Source: Pseudomonas sp. RIT-PI-r
GTDB lineage: Bacteria > Pseudomonadota > Gammaproteobacteria > Pseudomonadales > Pseudomonadaceae
Length of the DNA: 64,000 bases
Assembly (NCBI RefSeq): GCF_001297015.1
Contig: NZ_LIGE01000030.1
Location: forward strand, 1 to 64,000
Direction of reading: 5' to 3'
The stretch's first letter is position 1. Each line of letters opens with the position of its first letter. Below are positions 24,088 through 31,787 of the stretch, one piece after another. The translations under genes and the position numbers were made by a program. The notes beneath the pieces were generated by a model. That model searched no databases and had not been told where the DNA came from. It was given only the letters and a program-made list of their open reading frames with translations.

Positions 24088-24570
24088 ATGGGTATCGCTG
24101 CCAGCGAACTGTGCCGCTACGTGATTCGCCCCACACTGATCTACCTGGGACGTCACTGTGCAATCGCCGAATCCCTGTTGCTGGGCATCGCCGCCAGTCA
24201 GTCCGCCCTCGGCTCCGCCCTGCATGACCGCCGCGGCTACGGGCTTTACCGCATTGCCGAGCACCGCCACCAGGCACTCTGGGATGACTATCTGGCACTC
24301 GATCCGGAACGCGCCAGCCTCGTTCGCGGCCTGGCCAGCCAGCATGCTTTTCTCAGTGGCCCGCACCTCGAACTGACCGTCAATCTGCGCTATGCCACTG
24401 CCATCGCCTGGCTGCTGGTCGAAGAACAAAACCCCACCCTCCCCGACCCGGCCGATTTGCTCGGCATGGCGCGCATCTGGCGCCAGACCTTTCAACCCCA
24501 AGGTCGCCTGCGCGATTTCACTTGCGCCTGGCAAACCTGTGTTTCACCGCTGAATCAGGTCGCCTGCTGA
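24088..24570 (+). CDS. Conserved hypothetical protein, 160 aa
   Basis: The family is not firmly recognised. GAGGG lies five bases before ATG 24088. The N-terminus MGIAASELCRYVIRPTLIYL leads to ESLLLGIAASQSALGSALHD followed by GYGLYRIAEHRHQALWDDYL. This order (E-S-x-L-G, then aromatic/Gly and an LWDDYL helix) recalls small phage-type lysozyme/transglycosylase-like proteins, a weak resemblance only. No signal peptide. Cys at both ends. Alone between two terminators on the plus strand. Confidence 0.7.
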   Translation: MGIAASELCRYVIRPTLIYLGRHCAIAESLLLGIAASQSALGSALHDRRGYGLYRIAEHRHQALWDDYLALDPERASLVRGLASQHAFLSGPHLELTVNLRYATAIAWLLVEEQNPTLPDPADLLGMARIWRQTFQPQGRLRDFTCAWQTCVSPLNQVAC

Positions 24571-24716
24571 CTGCCCAGTTTCGGAAGATCTTGCAACAGG
24601 TCGCGAATCTGGTCGGATTGTCCTACAAAACCGCTCTAAATCAAGGCATACGGACTATGGCGCTGGGACGAAAATGTTGGTAATTTTCGCCCCGGTGATC
24701 ACCAGGAGTTCTAATA

Positions 24717-25988
24717 ATGAAAAAAGTCATGCTCAAAACCACCCTTAGCCTCGCCGTTACCCTCGCCTCCACTCAAATTTTCGCGGCCGGCTTTGCCCTC
24801 AACGAACAAAGCATCAGTGGGATGGGGACTGGTTTTGCCGGGCGATCTTCTTCTGCCGACGACGCAAGCACTGTTTATGGCAACCCTGCTGGCATGTCGC
24901 GCATCAAGCGCGAACAGGTTACCGGTGGCGTAGCCGTTGTCGATGCTCACACCGATATCAGCAATGCCAGTTCCAGCCCCAACGGCGGCAGCAACAAAGG
25001 CGACATGGTGCCCTTCACCGCTGTACCTATGGGCTTCTATGTCAAACCAATCGATGAGCATTGGGCATTCGGCCTCGGTGTTTATGTGCCGTTCGGCCTG
25101 ATCACTGATTACGAAAACGGCTTTGCCGGCCGTTACTTCGGCAGCAAGTCCGAAGTGCAAGTCATCACTTTCCAACCGACCGTCAGCTACGCCTTCAACG
25201 ACAAAGTGTCGATCGGTTTCGGTCCAACCATCAACCGCATTGACGGTGCGCTGGAATCCAACCTGTCGATCACTCAAGCCCTGCCGGACGGCAAGGTCAA
25301 GATCAAGGGTGACGACACCGCGCTGGGCTACAACGTCGGCCTGCTGGTACAAGCCACCGACACCACGCGCGTCGGTCTGACCTATCACTCGAAAGTCGAC
25401 TACAAGCTCGAAGGCAACACCAAGGTCAATTACGGCGCACTGGCCGCAGTCGGTCTGGGCGCCAACCAGAAGTACGATGCTTCGCTGAAGATCACCACAC
25501 CTGAATCGGTCGACCTCTCGGTTACCCAGGCGATCAACGATCGCTGGAACGTGTATGCCGGTACCACCTGGACCCGTTGGAGCCAGCTGGAAAAAATCAC
25601 CGTGAAAAACTCTGGCGTTCAGCCACTGCTGGCCGGCCAGTTCGGTTCGATCAACGAAGACCAGAACTGGCACGACTCCTGGGCTTACGCCGTGGGCACC
25701 TCGTACCAGTTGAACAAGGAATGGGTACTGCGTACCGGTCTGACGTTCGACCAGTCGCCGACCAACAACGAAGACCGTTCGCCACGCATTCCGACTGGTG
25801 ACCGCACCATCTTCAGTATCGGTGCCGGCTGGAGCCCGACCGACGACCTGACCATCGACGTCGCTTACTCGTACCTGAAGGAAGAGTCGGTGAAGATCCG
25901 CAACGAAAACAATCGTGGCCAGACCTACGACGCCAAGTATGAAAACTCGGCAAACGGTTTCGGTGTCGGCGCGACCTACCGCTTCTGA
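24717..25988 (+). CDS. fadL: FadL/OmpP1-family outer-membrane transport protein
   Basis: 423 aa. Signal peptide MKKVMLKTTLSLAVTLASTQIFA cleaved before AGFALNEQSISGMGTGFAGR, the N-terminal hatch motif of the FadL family with NPAG (VYGNPAGMSRIKREQ). It ends in aromatic Phe (GVGATYRF), as beta-barrel proteins do. FadL proteins pass long-chain fatty acids or other hydrophobic compounds through a 14-strand barrel. CAGGAG lies before ATG 24717. Monocistronic with its own terminator. The exact ligand is not certain. Confidence 0.92.
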   Translation: MKKVMLKTTLSLAVTLASTQIFAAGFALNEQSISGMGTGFAGRSSSADDASTVYGNPAGMSRIKREQVTGGVAVVDAHTDISNASSSPNGGSNKGDMVPFTAVPMGFYVKPIDEHWAFGLGVYVPFGLITDYENGFAGRYFGSKSEVQVITFQPTVSYAFNDKVSIGFGPTINRIDGALESNLSITQALPDGKVKIKGDDTALGYNVGLLVQATDTTRVGLTYHSKVDYKLEGNTKVNYGALAAVGLGANQKYDASLKITTPESVDLSVTQAINDRWNVYAGTTWTRWSQLEKITVKNSGVQPLLAGQFGSINEDQNWHDSWAYAVGTSYQLNKEWVLRTGLTFDQSPTNNEDRSPRIPTGDRTIFSIGAGWSPTDDLTIDVAYSYLKEESVKIRNENNRGQTYDAKYENSANGFGVGATYRF

Positions 25989-26018
25989 TGCTGCATGGCG
26001 AGGCTGCCCCCTCGCCGA

Positions 26019-26057
26019 CAAAAGCCCCGCTCTCTTTGCAGAGGCGGGGCTTTTTTA
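26019..26057 (+). terminator. Terminator of the fadL-like gene
   Basis: AAAGCCCCGCTCT...AGAGGCGGGGCTTTTTT: long GC-rich stem followed by T6. Confidence 0.9.
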
Positions 26058-26077
26058 TGCCTGAAATTTGTGCGACC

Positions 26078-26163
26078 TGTAGGAGCTGTCGAGTACAACG
26101 AGGCTGCGATCTTTTGATCTGTTTTTTAAAGTCAAAAGATCGCAGCGTGCCGCAGCTCCTACA
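26078..26163. repeat. REPIN, TTTTGATC-containing class
   Basis: TGTAGGAGCTGTCGAGTACA...GATCTTTTGATC and inverted AAAAGATCGCAGCGTGCCGC...AGCTCCTACA. Lies between convergent fadL and glutathione peroxidase genes. Confidence 0.9.
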
Positions 26164-26185
26164 AAACAATCGCCGGCCTTCGGAT

Positions 26186-26746
26186 TCAAGGCTTCAGCGG
26201 TTTCGAGGCGATGGCCTTCTCGATCGCAGCAATGAATTCCGGATCATCAGGCTTGGTCAGGCTGGAGAAATTGGCGATCACCTTGCCCTGGCGATCGACC
26301 ACATACTTGTAGAAATTCCACTTCGGCGCGCTGCTGTGTGCCGCCAGCACTTGAAACAGATGTGTCGCGTCATCACCACGAACCTTCTGCGGCTCGGTCA
26401 TGGCGAACGTCACGCCGTAATTGGCGTAACAGACCTTGGCGGTCTCGGCGCTGTCCTTGGACTCCTGCTTGAAGTCATTGGAAGGCACGCCGAGCATTTC
26501 CAGCCCTTGACCTTCGTAGCGCTTATGCAGCGCCTCAAGGCCTTCGAACTGCGGCGCGAAACCGCAGAAGCTCGCGGTATTGACCACCACCAACGGCTTG
26601 TCGGCGTACTGCTGGCATAAATCGATGGATTCCTTGGCTCGCAACTTCGGCAGCGAGCCTTGCAGCAATTCTGGACAGTCAGCGGCCTGGGCCAGGCCAG
26701 TCAACGCCATCAGCAACGCGGGAACAGCACACCAGCGCATCAGCAT
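26186..26746 (-). CDS. Glutathione peroxidase-family protein, periplasmic
   Basis: 186 aa from ATG 26746 (AAGG nine bases upstream; an ATG three codons earlier is too close to that site). Signal peptide MLMRWCAVPALLMALTGLAQ followed by AAD-C. GPx core: LVVVNTASFCGFAPQFEGLE with peroxidatic Cys in place of selenocysteine, LGVPSNDFKQES supplying Gln, and PKWNFYKYVVDRQGKV supplying Trp/Asn. Such Cys-GPx enzymes usually use thioredoxin-like donors rather than glutathione. A role in reducing periplasmic peroxides is inferred. Confidence 0.9.
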   Translation of the reverse strand: MLMRWCAVPALLMALTGLAQAADCPELLQGSLPKLRAKESIDLCQQYADKPLVVVNTASFCGFAPQFEGLEALHKRYEGQGLEMLGVPSNDFKQESKDSAETAKVCYANYGVTFAMTEPQKVRGDDATHLFQVLAAHSSAPKWNFYKYVVDRQGKVIANFSSLTKPDDPEFIAAIEKAIASKPLKP

Positions 26747-26800
26747 GTCGAGCATCCTTGAGCAGTCATCAGGCTTCGACGTTACTCGCCATGCCCGCTT

Positions 26801-26923
26801 CTAGCAAATGCTCATGCCCAATTGCATCAAGGCCAGGCCGCCCTGCTGCCAGCCCCACCACACCAGCGCCAGCAGTGCGGCGCCGAGTGCGCTGATGACC
26901 ATGCGCGGCCAGAATCGACTCAT
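26801..26923 (-). CDS. 40-aa single-span membrane protein coupled to the MFS gene
   Basis: MSRFWPRMVISALGAALLAL then VWWGWQQGGLALMQLGMSIC, stop TAG at 26801. One hydrophobic helix with a Trp-rich interface. Its ATG shares four bases with the stop of the MFS gene (ATGA), so it is translated by coupling as the last gene of the marR-MFS operon. Too short for routine gene calling. Unknown role; an accessory subunit of the transporter is the obvious guess. Confidence 0.65.
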   Translation of the reverse strand: MSRFWPRMVISALGAALLALVWWGWQQGGLALMQLGMSIC

Positions 26924-28128
26924 GCGGCGCTCGCAGCGGTTTGCAGGCGGGCGACCGGACGCTCGCGCACCGGCCAGTTCAACGCAGCCGCCAACACACT
27001 CAGAAGGATCGCCACCTGCCAGATCAAGTCATAACTCCCGGTACGGTCATACACCACCCCGCCCAGCCAGCCGCCGAGGAACGAACCGAGCTGATGGAAC
27101 AGGAACACGATACCGCCGAGCATGGACAGATTGCGCACACCAAACAAGGTCGCCACCGTACCGTTGGTCAACGGCACCGTCGACAGCCACAAAAAGCCCA
27201 TGGCCATGCCGAACAGATAAGCCGACGTGGTGGTCACCGGCAGCCACAGGAACAGCACGATCACCACTGCACGCAGCAGATACAAACCGGTTAGCAGGCG
27301 CGGTTTCGACATGCGCCCGCCGAGCCAGCCAGCGGTGTAAGTGCCGAAGATGTTGAACAGGCCGATCAGCGCCAGCACTGTAGTGCCGACGCTGGCCGGC
27401 AAGTGCTGATCGACCAGATAGGCCGGCAGATGCACACCGATGAACACCACTTGAAAACCACAGACAAAAAAGCCGAACGCCAGCAACCAGAACCCCGAAT
27501 GCGAGCAGGCTTCGCGCAGCGCCTCGGACAGGGTTTGTTCATGACCGAGCACCGGCAGCGGTTTGTCCTTGAGCATGCTCACCAGCGGCACGATCAGCGC
27601 TACCAGCAGGCCCAACACCAGCAACGCCGCCGACCAGCCGAGCCAGCCGATCAGCCCGAGCGTGCCCGGCAACATCGCAAACTGACCGAACGAGCCGGCA
27701 GCGCTGGCAATGCCCATGCCCATGCTGCGTTTCTCCGGCGGCACGGCACGGCCGACCACGCCGAGAATTACCGAGAACGACGTGCCGGACAGGCCGATAC
27801 CGATCAGCAGACCGGCGCTCAGCGACAGCGTCACCGCCGAGTCCGATAAACCCATGCACACCAGACCCAAGGCATACAGCACGCCGCCGATCAGCACGAC
27901 TTTTGCCGCGCCGAAACGGTCGGCCAGCGCGCCGGTAAACGGTTGCGCCAGGCCCCAGATCAGGTTCTGCAGTGCAATGGCGAACGCGAAGACCTCACGT
28001 CCCCAGCCGAACTGCGCACTCATCGGCGACAGAAACAGACCGAAGCCATGCCGCACACCCAAAGACAACGCAAGAATCAGCGCACTGCCGACCAACACCC
28101 AACCGCACGTACGCCACATCGATGTCAT
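26920..28128 (-). CDS. MFS transporter (OFA/monocarboxylate-like)
   Basis: 402 aa, twelve transmembrane segments. GVRHGFGLFLSPMSAQFGWG at ~24 and ALQNLIWGLAQPFTGALADR followed by FGAAKVVLIGGVLYALGLV are typical of the MFS branch that includes oxalate/formate and monocarboxylate carriers; the substrate is not determined. GGAG lies seven bases before ATG 28128, and a 16-bp palindrome lies just upstream. It follows marR by 53 nt and is coupled to the 40-aa ORF downstream. Control by that MarR protein is strongly suggested by the matching palindromes. Confidence 0.9.
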   Translation of the reverse strand: MTSMWRTCGWVLVGSALILALSLGVRHGFGLFLSPMSAQFGWGREVFAFAIALQNLIWGLAQPFTGALADRFGAAKVVLIGGVLYALGLVCMGLSDSAVTLSLSAGLLIGIGLSGTSFSVILGVVGRAVPPEKRSMGMGIASAAGSFGQFAMLPGTLGLIGWLGWSAALLVLGLLVALIVPLVSMLKDKPLPVLGHEQTLSEALREACSHSGFWLLAFGFFVCGFQVVFIGVHLPAYLVDQHLPASVGTTVLALIGLFNIFGTYTAGWLGGRMSKPRLLTGLYLLRAVVIVLFLWLPVTTTSAYLFGMAMGFLWLSTVPLTNGTVATLFGVRNLSMLGGIVFLFHQLGSFLGGWLGGVVYDRTGSYDLIWQVAILLSVLAAALNWPVRERPVARLQTAASAA

Positions 28129-28143
28129 TGTTATTCTCCGCTT

Positions 28144-28159
28144 GCGGGTATATACCCGC
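28144..28159. promoter_or_regulatory. MarR-type operator 1 (16-bp perfect palindrome)
   Basis: GCGGGTATATACCCGC, perfectly self-complementary, between the marR stop and the MFS start. The same sequence with one change occurs at 28590-28605 over the marR promoter. Confidence 0.8.
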
Positions 28160-28181
28160 TTGAGCTTGGAAAAAACCGGCC

Positions 28182-28586
28182 TCAGGCCAGCTCATCCAGC
28201 AATCTGAGCAAGGTTTCACGCTTCTCGGCGCCCAAACGGTCGATCAACCGCTGCTGCGCCGCTTCCCAGGCTGGCAGTGCTGCTGCCAGGCGCTGCACGC
28301 CGGTCTCGGTGAGCTTGACGATGCGGTTACGCATGTCTTCGCCCTCGGCCAGCGTCACCAGTCCTTCACCTTCAAGAACGCGCAGATTGCGTCCGAGAGT
28401 GCTGCGATCCAGGCCCATGGCTTCGGCCAGTTCCGAGATGCTCGGTTGATCCAGACGCTGCAGGTTGCACAGCAAAGAATACTGGGCAACGTTGATCCCG
28501 AAGCCGTCGAGAGCGCCGTCGTAATGCCTGCTGACGCCACGAGCGGCGCGACGCAGGTTGGTGCACAAACACTGAGAAGGAAGCAT
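28182..28586 (-). CDS. MarR-family transcriptional regulator
   Basis: 134 aa. Winged-helix core: QRLDQPSISELAEAMGLDRS, TLGRNLRVLEGEGLVTLAEG and the wing EDMRNRIVKLTETGVQRLAA. MarR proteins are dimers released from palindromic operators by small ligands or oxidants; Cys residues at 6 and 8 (SQCLCTN) and in LLCNL could sense oxidation, which is speculative. The ATG at 28586 lies only six nt after a -10 element, so the mRNA may be leaderless. First gene of the operon with the MFS and 40-aa genes. Confidence 0.9.
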   Translation of the reverse strand: MLPSQCLCTNLRRAARGVSRHYDGALDGFGINVAQYSLLCNLQRLDQPSISELAEAMGLDRSTLGRNLRVLEGEGLVTLAEGEDMRNRIVKLTETGVQRLAAALPAWEAAQQRLIDRLGAEKRETLLRLLDELA

Positions 28587-28589
28587 GAT

Positions 28590-28621
28590 GCGTGTATATA
28601 CCCGCGACTGTGTTAAATCAA
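28590..28621 (-). promoter_or_regulatory. marR promoter with overlapping operator 2
   Basis: Minus strand: -35 TTGATT (28616-28621), 17-nt spacer, -10 TATACA (28593-28598). GCGTGTATATACCCGC (28590-28605) overlaps the -10, so a bound MarR dimer would block polymerase. Transcription would begin about at the A of the marR ATG. Confidence 0.75.
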
Positions 28622-28667
28622 GTTACAGATGAGTTTACCCTGAACATTTGTGGTGCCTGAAAGATTG

Positions 28668-28734
28668 CTATCGCGAGCAGGCTCACTCCTACAGTTGACC
28701 GCGCTCCCCTGTAGGAGTGAGCCTGCTCGCGATG
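28668..28734. repeat. REPIN, TCGCGAGCAGGCTCACTCC class
   Basis: ATCGCGAGCAGGCTCACTCC, then inverted GTAGGAGTGAGCCTGCTCGC. It separates the marR promoter from the 3' end of the cob operon. Confidence 0.9.
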
Positions 28735-28760
28735 GGGCCGGCTTGAACGATAAAAATCTG

Positions 28761-29492
28761 TCAGACCAGCGCCAACCCCACCAACACCCCCATCTCCAGC
28801 AATTCCAGCAACGCCCCCGCCGTATCACCGGTCGTCCCGCCCAGCCGCCGCATCATCACCCGCCGCAGCCAGACAAACACTGCGAGCGAAATCACCAGCG
28901 CCACAAACGCGTGAAACCCGGCAATCCCCAAGCAACCCAGCGCACTCGCCCCAAGCACCTGCCAGCCAGTCTTGCGCGGCAAATGATCCGCCAACGCCTG
29001 CCCCAACCCGCCCGCGCGCACATACGGCGTGGTCAGAAACAATCCCAGCAACGCTGCCCTTCCAAGCACTGGCACGACAATCAATACCAAACCATGCCCC
29101 TGCTCGATCAACGCCAGCAGCGCCGCGAACTTGAGCAGCAACACCAACACCAGCGCCACCACCGCAATCGGCCCGCTGCGCGGATCTTTCATGATCGTCA
29201 GCGTGCGCTCGCGATCACCAAAACCGCCGAGCCAGGCATCGGCGCTGTCGGCCAGGCCATCGAGGTGCAACGCGCCGCTGAGCAGCACCCACACCGTCAA
29301 CAGTAATGCGCTATGCAACAACAACGGCGCGCCGGCCAGCGCCAGATTCAGCGCCCAGAGAATCACGCCGAACAGCAAGCCAACCAGCGGATAAAACAGC
29401 AGCGAACGCCCTAACTGTTCAGGCTCAGGCATGCCCGGCAAACGAACCGGCAAACTGCTGAGAAATTGCAGAGCGATCCACAGCGGCAACAT
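28761..29492 (-). CDS. cobS: Adenosylcobinamide-GDP ribazoletransferase (cobalamin synthase)
   Basis: 243 aa, about six to seven transmembrane helices. The conserved LSGALHLDGLADSADAWLGG followed by RERTLTIMKDPRSGPIAVVA carries the Asp cluster that binds Mg and AdoCbi-GDP. It joins alpha-ribazole(-phosphate) to adenosylcobinamide-GDP, the final condensation of cobalamin synthesis, at the inner membrane. Last gene of the cob operon; it starts one base after the cobC stop. Called cobV in the P. denitrificans nomenclature. Confidence 0.95.
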   Translation of the reverse strand: MLPLWIALQFLSSLPVRLPGMPEPEQLGRSLLFYPLVGLLFGVILWALNLALAGAPLLLHSALLLTVWVLLSGALHLDGLADSADAWLGGFGDRERTLTIMKDPRSGPIAVVALVLVLLLKFAALLALIEQGHGLVLIVVPVLGRAALLGLFLTTPYVRAGGLGQALADHLPRKTGWQVLGASALGCLGIAGFHAFVALVISLAVFVWLRRVMMRRLGGTTGDTAGALLELLEMGVLVGLALV

Positions 29493-29493
29493 A

Positions 29494-30069
29494 TCAGTGA
29501 CCTTCCTTGAGCGAACCGTCGGCCGCGACCGTCAGCGCAAACAACGCCCCGTGAGCGCCCGCGACATTGAGCAGTTGTCCACGCGGTACCCCCCGCGCCT
29601 GCGCCAGCAACAACCGCATCACACCGCCATGACTGACCAGTAAAACCCGTTCGCCAGCATAGGTGCTGTGTAGCCGCGCAACAGCGCTCAGGACGCGCGA
29701 GGAAAAGTCACTGACTGGCTCACCCTGCGGCGGAGTAAACGAATACGGGTCAGCCCAGAACAACCCCAAGGCCTCGGCATCCGTCTCCATCAACGCCGCC
29801 GCGCTCTGCCCTTCCCACGCGCCGAAGTGCAGCTCTTGCAGATACTTGTCCAGATGCACTGACAGGTTCAGTTGCTCACCCAGCTCTGCGGCAAACCGCG
29901 CGCAACGTTGCAACGGCGAACTGACGATCCGATCCCACGGCCCGCCCTCGACCACGGCTGCACGCATTTGCATCCAGCCCTTTTCGGTCAGCGCATCGTC
30001 GAGGCTGCCGCGCAAACCACCGCCGAGCTCAGTCTCACCGTGACGCAGCAGATCCAGGCGCAAGGTCAT
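29494..30069 (-). CDS. cobC: Alpha-ribazole phosphatase family, histidine phosphatase
   Basis: 191 aa from ATG 30069, which overlaps the cobT stop (ATGA). Phosphoglycerate-mutase fold: LDLLRHGETELGGGLRGSLD carries the catalytic His in RHGE; IVSSPLQRCARFA, HFGAWEGQ and LLVSHGGVMRLLLAQ give the second His. It removes the 5' phosphate from alpha-ribazole-5'-P or adenosylcobalamin-5'-P at the end of nucleotide-loop assembly. The open frame upstream of this ATG is only a shadow of cobT. Confidence 0.92.
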   Translation of the reverse strand: MTLRLDLLRHGETELGGGLRGSLDDALTEKGWMQMRAAVVEGGPWDRIVSSPLQRCARFAAELGEQLNLSVHLDKYLQELHFGAWEGQSAAALMETDAEALGLFWADPYSFTPPQGEPVSDFSSRVLSAVARLHSTYAGERVLLVSHGGVMRLLLAQARGVPRGQLLNVAGAHGALFALTVAADGSLKEGH

Positions 30070-31121
30070 GCCGGGCGATCCGCTACCGCTGCTTCGGCGA
30101 ACGTCGCCATCTGCCCGTGCAGGTCGCAGGCCAGACGCAACAGCGGCACCGCCAACGCCGCGCCGCTGCCCTCGCCCAGACGCAGACCGAGTTCCAGCAA
30201 TGGCTCGGCCTGCAGGGTTTCCAGCACATGGCGATGCCCCGGCTCGGCACCACGGTGACCGAACAACAGCCACTCGCGACAGGCCGGATTCAAACGCACC
30301 GCGACCAGCGCCGCGACCGTGCAGATAAAGCCGTCGACCAACACCGCAATACCTTCTTGAGCCGCCGCCAGATAGGCACCGACCAGCGCGGCGATTTCAA
30401 AACCACCCAGATTGAACAGAGTCTGCAAGACATCGCCACGCTGTGCGGCATGCAACGCCAGCGCGCGCTCGATCACTTGCGCTTTATGGCTGACGCCTTC
30501 GGCATTCAACCCGGTGCCGGGACCGGTCAGGTGTACCACCGGGCAGTCGAGCAAGGCGCAGGCCAAGGCACTCGCTGCCGTGGTGTTGCCAATGCCCATT
30601 TCGCCGCCGATGAACAACTGCGCGCCCGCCGCTTTCGCTCGCAGCAGACTGTCGCGACCGGCCTGCAACGCCAGTTCGCCCTGAGCCTGAGTCATTGCCG
30701 CACCCTGAGCGAAATTCGCCGTGCCCGCGCCGATGTTCAAGTGGCGCACACCCGGCAGGTTCAGCGCAGGATTCACCGTGCCCAGATCGACCACTTCCAG
30801 CTGCGCGCCGAGTTGACGCGCCAGCACGCTGATCGCCGCGCCACCGCTGACAAAGTTGAGCAGCATCTGCCCGGTGACTTCCTGCGGGAACGCCGAAACA
30901 CCCTCCGCGACCACGCCGTGATCGCCGGCAAAAATCGCGATCCACACTTGCGCCAGCGTCGGTTTGATCTGGCCTTGCAGACCGGCCAGTTGCACCGCGA
31001 CCGATTCCAGTCGACCGAGCGAACCGGCCGGTTTGGTTAATTGCTGCTGCCGTGCCGTCGCTTGTTCAACGACGTTGAGATCGACCGGTTTGCACGGATT
31101 CAGCCACCAGGTTTGGGTCAT
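30066..31121 (-). CDS. cobT: Nicotinate-nucleotide--dimethylbenzimidazole phosphoribosyltransferase
   Basis: 351 aa. Motifs: RQQQLTKPAGSLGRLESVAV, IFAGDHGVVAEGVSAFPQEV, GGEMGIGNTTAASALACALL, VHLTGPGTGL, and the C-terminal RLGEGSGAALAVPLLRLA carrying the catalytic Glu. It moves phosphoribose from nicotinate mononucleotide onto DMB to form alpha-ribazole-phosphate, the lower ligand precursor; BluB of the same operon makes the DMB. ATG overlaps the cobU stop by 4 nt. Called cobU in P. denitrificans nomenclature. Confidence 0.96.
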   Translation of the reverse strand: MTQTWWLNPCKPVDLNVVEQATARQQQLTKPAGSLGRLESVAVQLAGLQGQIKPTLAQVWIAIFAGDHGVVAEGVSAFPQEVTGQMLLNFVSGGAAISVLARQLGAQLEVVDLGTVNPALNLPGVRHLNIGAGTANFAQGAAMTQAQGELALQAGRDSLLRAKAAGAQLFIGGEMGIGNTTAASALACALLDCPVVHLTGPGTGLNAEGVSHKAQVIERALALHAAQRGDVLQTLFNLGGFEIAALVGAYLAAAQEGIAVLVDGFICTVAALVAVRLNPACREWLLFGHRGAEPGHRHVLETLQAEPLLELGLRLGEGSGAALAVPLLRLACDLHGQMATFAEAAVADRPA

Positions 31122-31639
31122 AACGCAGGTCCTTTCAAAGTCAGGGGCAGGCCGGCGACCGTCAGGACAACACGCTGACAGCGCTCAGCCAGAGCTTGAT
31201 GCAGCCAACCGGCTTCATCGACGTAGCGGCGAGTCAATTCGCCCAGCGGCACGACACCCATTCCGGTCTCGTTGCTGACAAAAATGATTTCTCCTGGCAG
31301 CGAGGCCAGACATTCGAGCAGGGCTTCACGCTCGGCGGCGAGACGCTCGGCATCGTCGAGCATCAGCAGATTGGTCAGCCACAGGGTCAGGCAATCGACC
31401 AGCAGGCAACGCTCGGCGCTGGCGGATTCACGCAGGACGCGGGCCAGCTCCAGCGGCTCTTCGATGAGCGCCCATTCGGCGGGACGGCGCGCGCGGTGGT
31501 GGGCGACGCGGTCGCTCATCTCGCCATCGAGCGGTTGGCTGGTGGCGATGTAGGTGACCGAGAGGTTGCTGTCGCTGGCGAGTTTTTCGGCCAGACGACT
31601 TTTGCCGGAGCGGGCGCCGCCGAGGATCAGTTGGAGCAT
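31118..31639 (-). CDS. cobU: Adenosylcobinamide kinase / cobinamide-phosphate guanylyltransferase
   Basis: 173 aa. P-loop GGARSGKSRLAEKLA at residues 7-21; SVTYIATSQPLDGEMSDRVA then HHRARRPAEWALIEEP with the His that is guanylylated; LLVDCLTLWLTNLL and EIIFVSNETGMGVVPLGELT. It phosphorylates adenosylcobinamide and attaches GMP. Overlaps cobT by 4 nt. Separated from cobQ by a REPIN of about 90 nt, the only sizeable gap inside the operon. Called cobP in P. denitrificans. Confidence 0.96.
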   Translation of the reverse strand: MLQLILGGARSGKSRLAEKLASDSNLSVTYIATSQPLDGEMSDRVAHHRARRPAEWALIEEPLELARVLRESASAERCLLVDCLTLWLTNLLMLDDAERLAAEREALLECLASLPGEIIFVSNETGMGVVPLGELTRRYVDEAGWLHQALAERCQRVVLTVAGLPLTLKGPAL

Positions 31640-31678
31640 GGGTTCATCCAGGAAAATTCAAGTGAGACAACCGCCGCT

Positions 31679-31770
31679 TTCGCGAGCAGGCTCGCTCCCA
31701 CAGGGTTATTAGTTGTACTCAAAATGTATGGCTAACCGCATTCACTGTGGGAGCGAGCCTGCTCGCGAAG
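31679..31770. repeat. REPIN, GTGGGAGCGAGCCTGCTC class, inside the cob operon
   Basis: TTCGCGAGCAGGCTCGCTCC and inverted GGGAGCGAGCCTGCTCGCGA, lying between cobQ and cobU. As a strong transcribed hairpin it may affect mRNA stability between the two halves of the operon. Confidence 0.9.
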
Positions 31771-31787
31771 AGGCCAGCACAAGCACC

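Noticed and set aside
24711..26021. 436-codon minus-strand frame opposite fadL
   Set aside because: Mirror of a clear FadL gene with signal peptide and terminator.
29494..30273. Longer cobC frame upstream of 30069
   Set aside because: Upstream residues are a shadow of cobT; the phosphatase family starts at the ATGA overlap.
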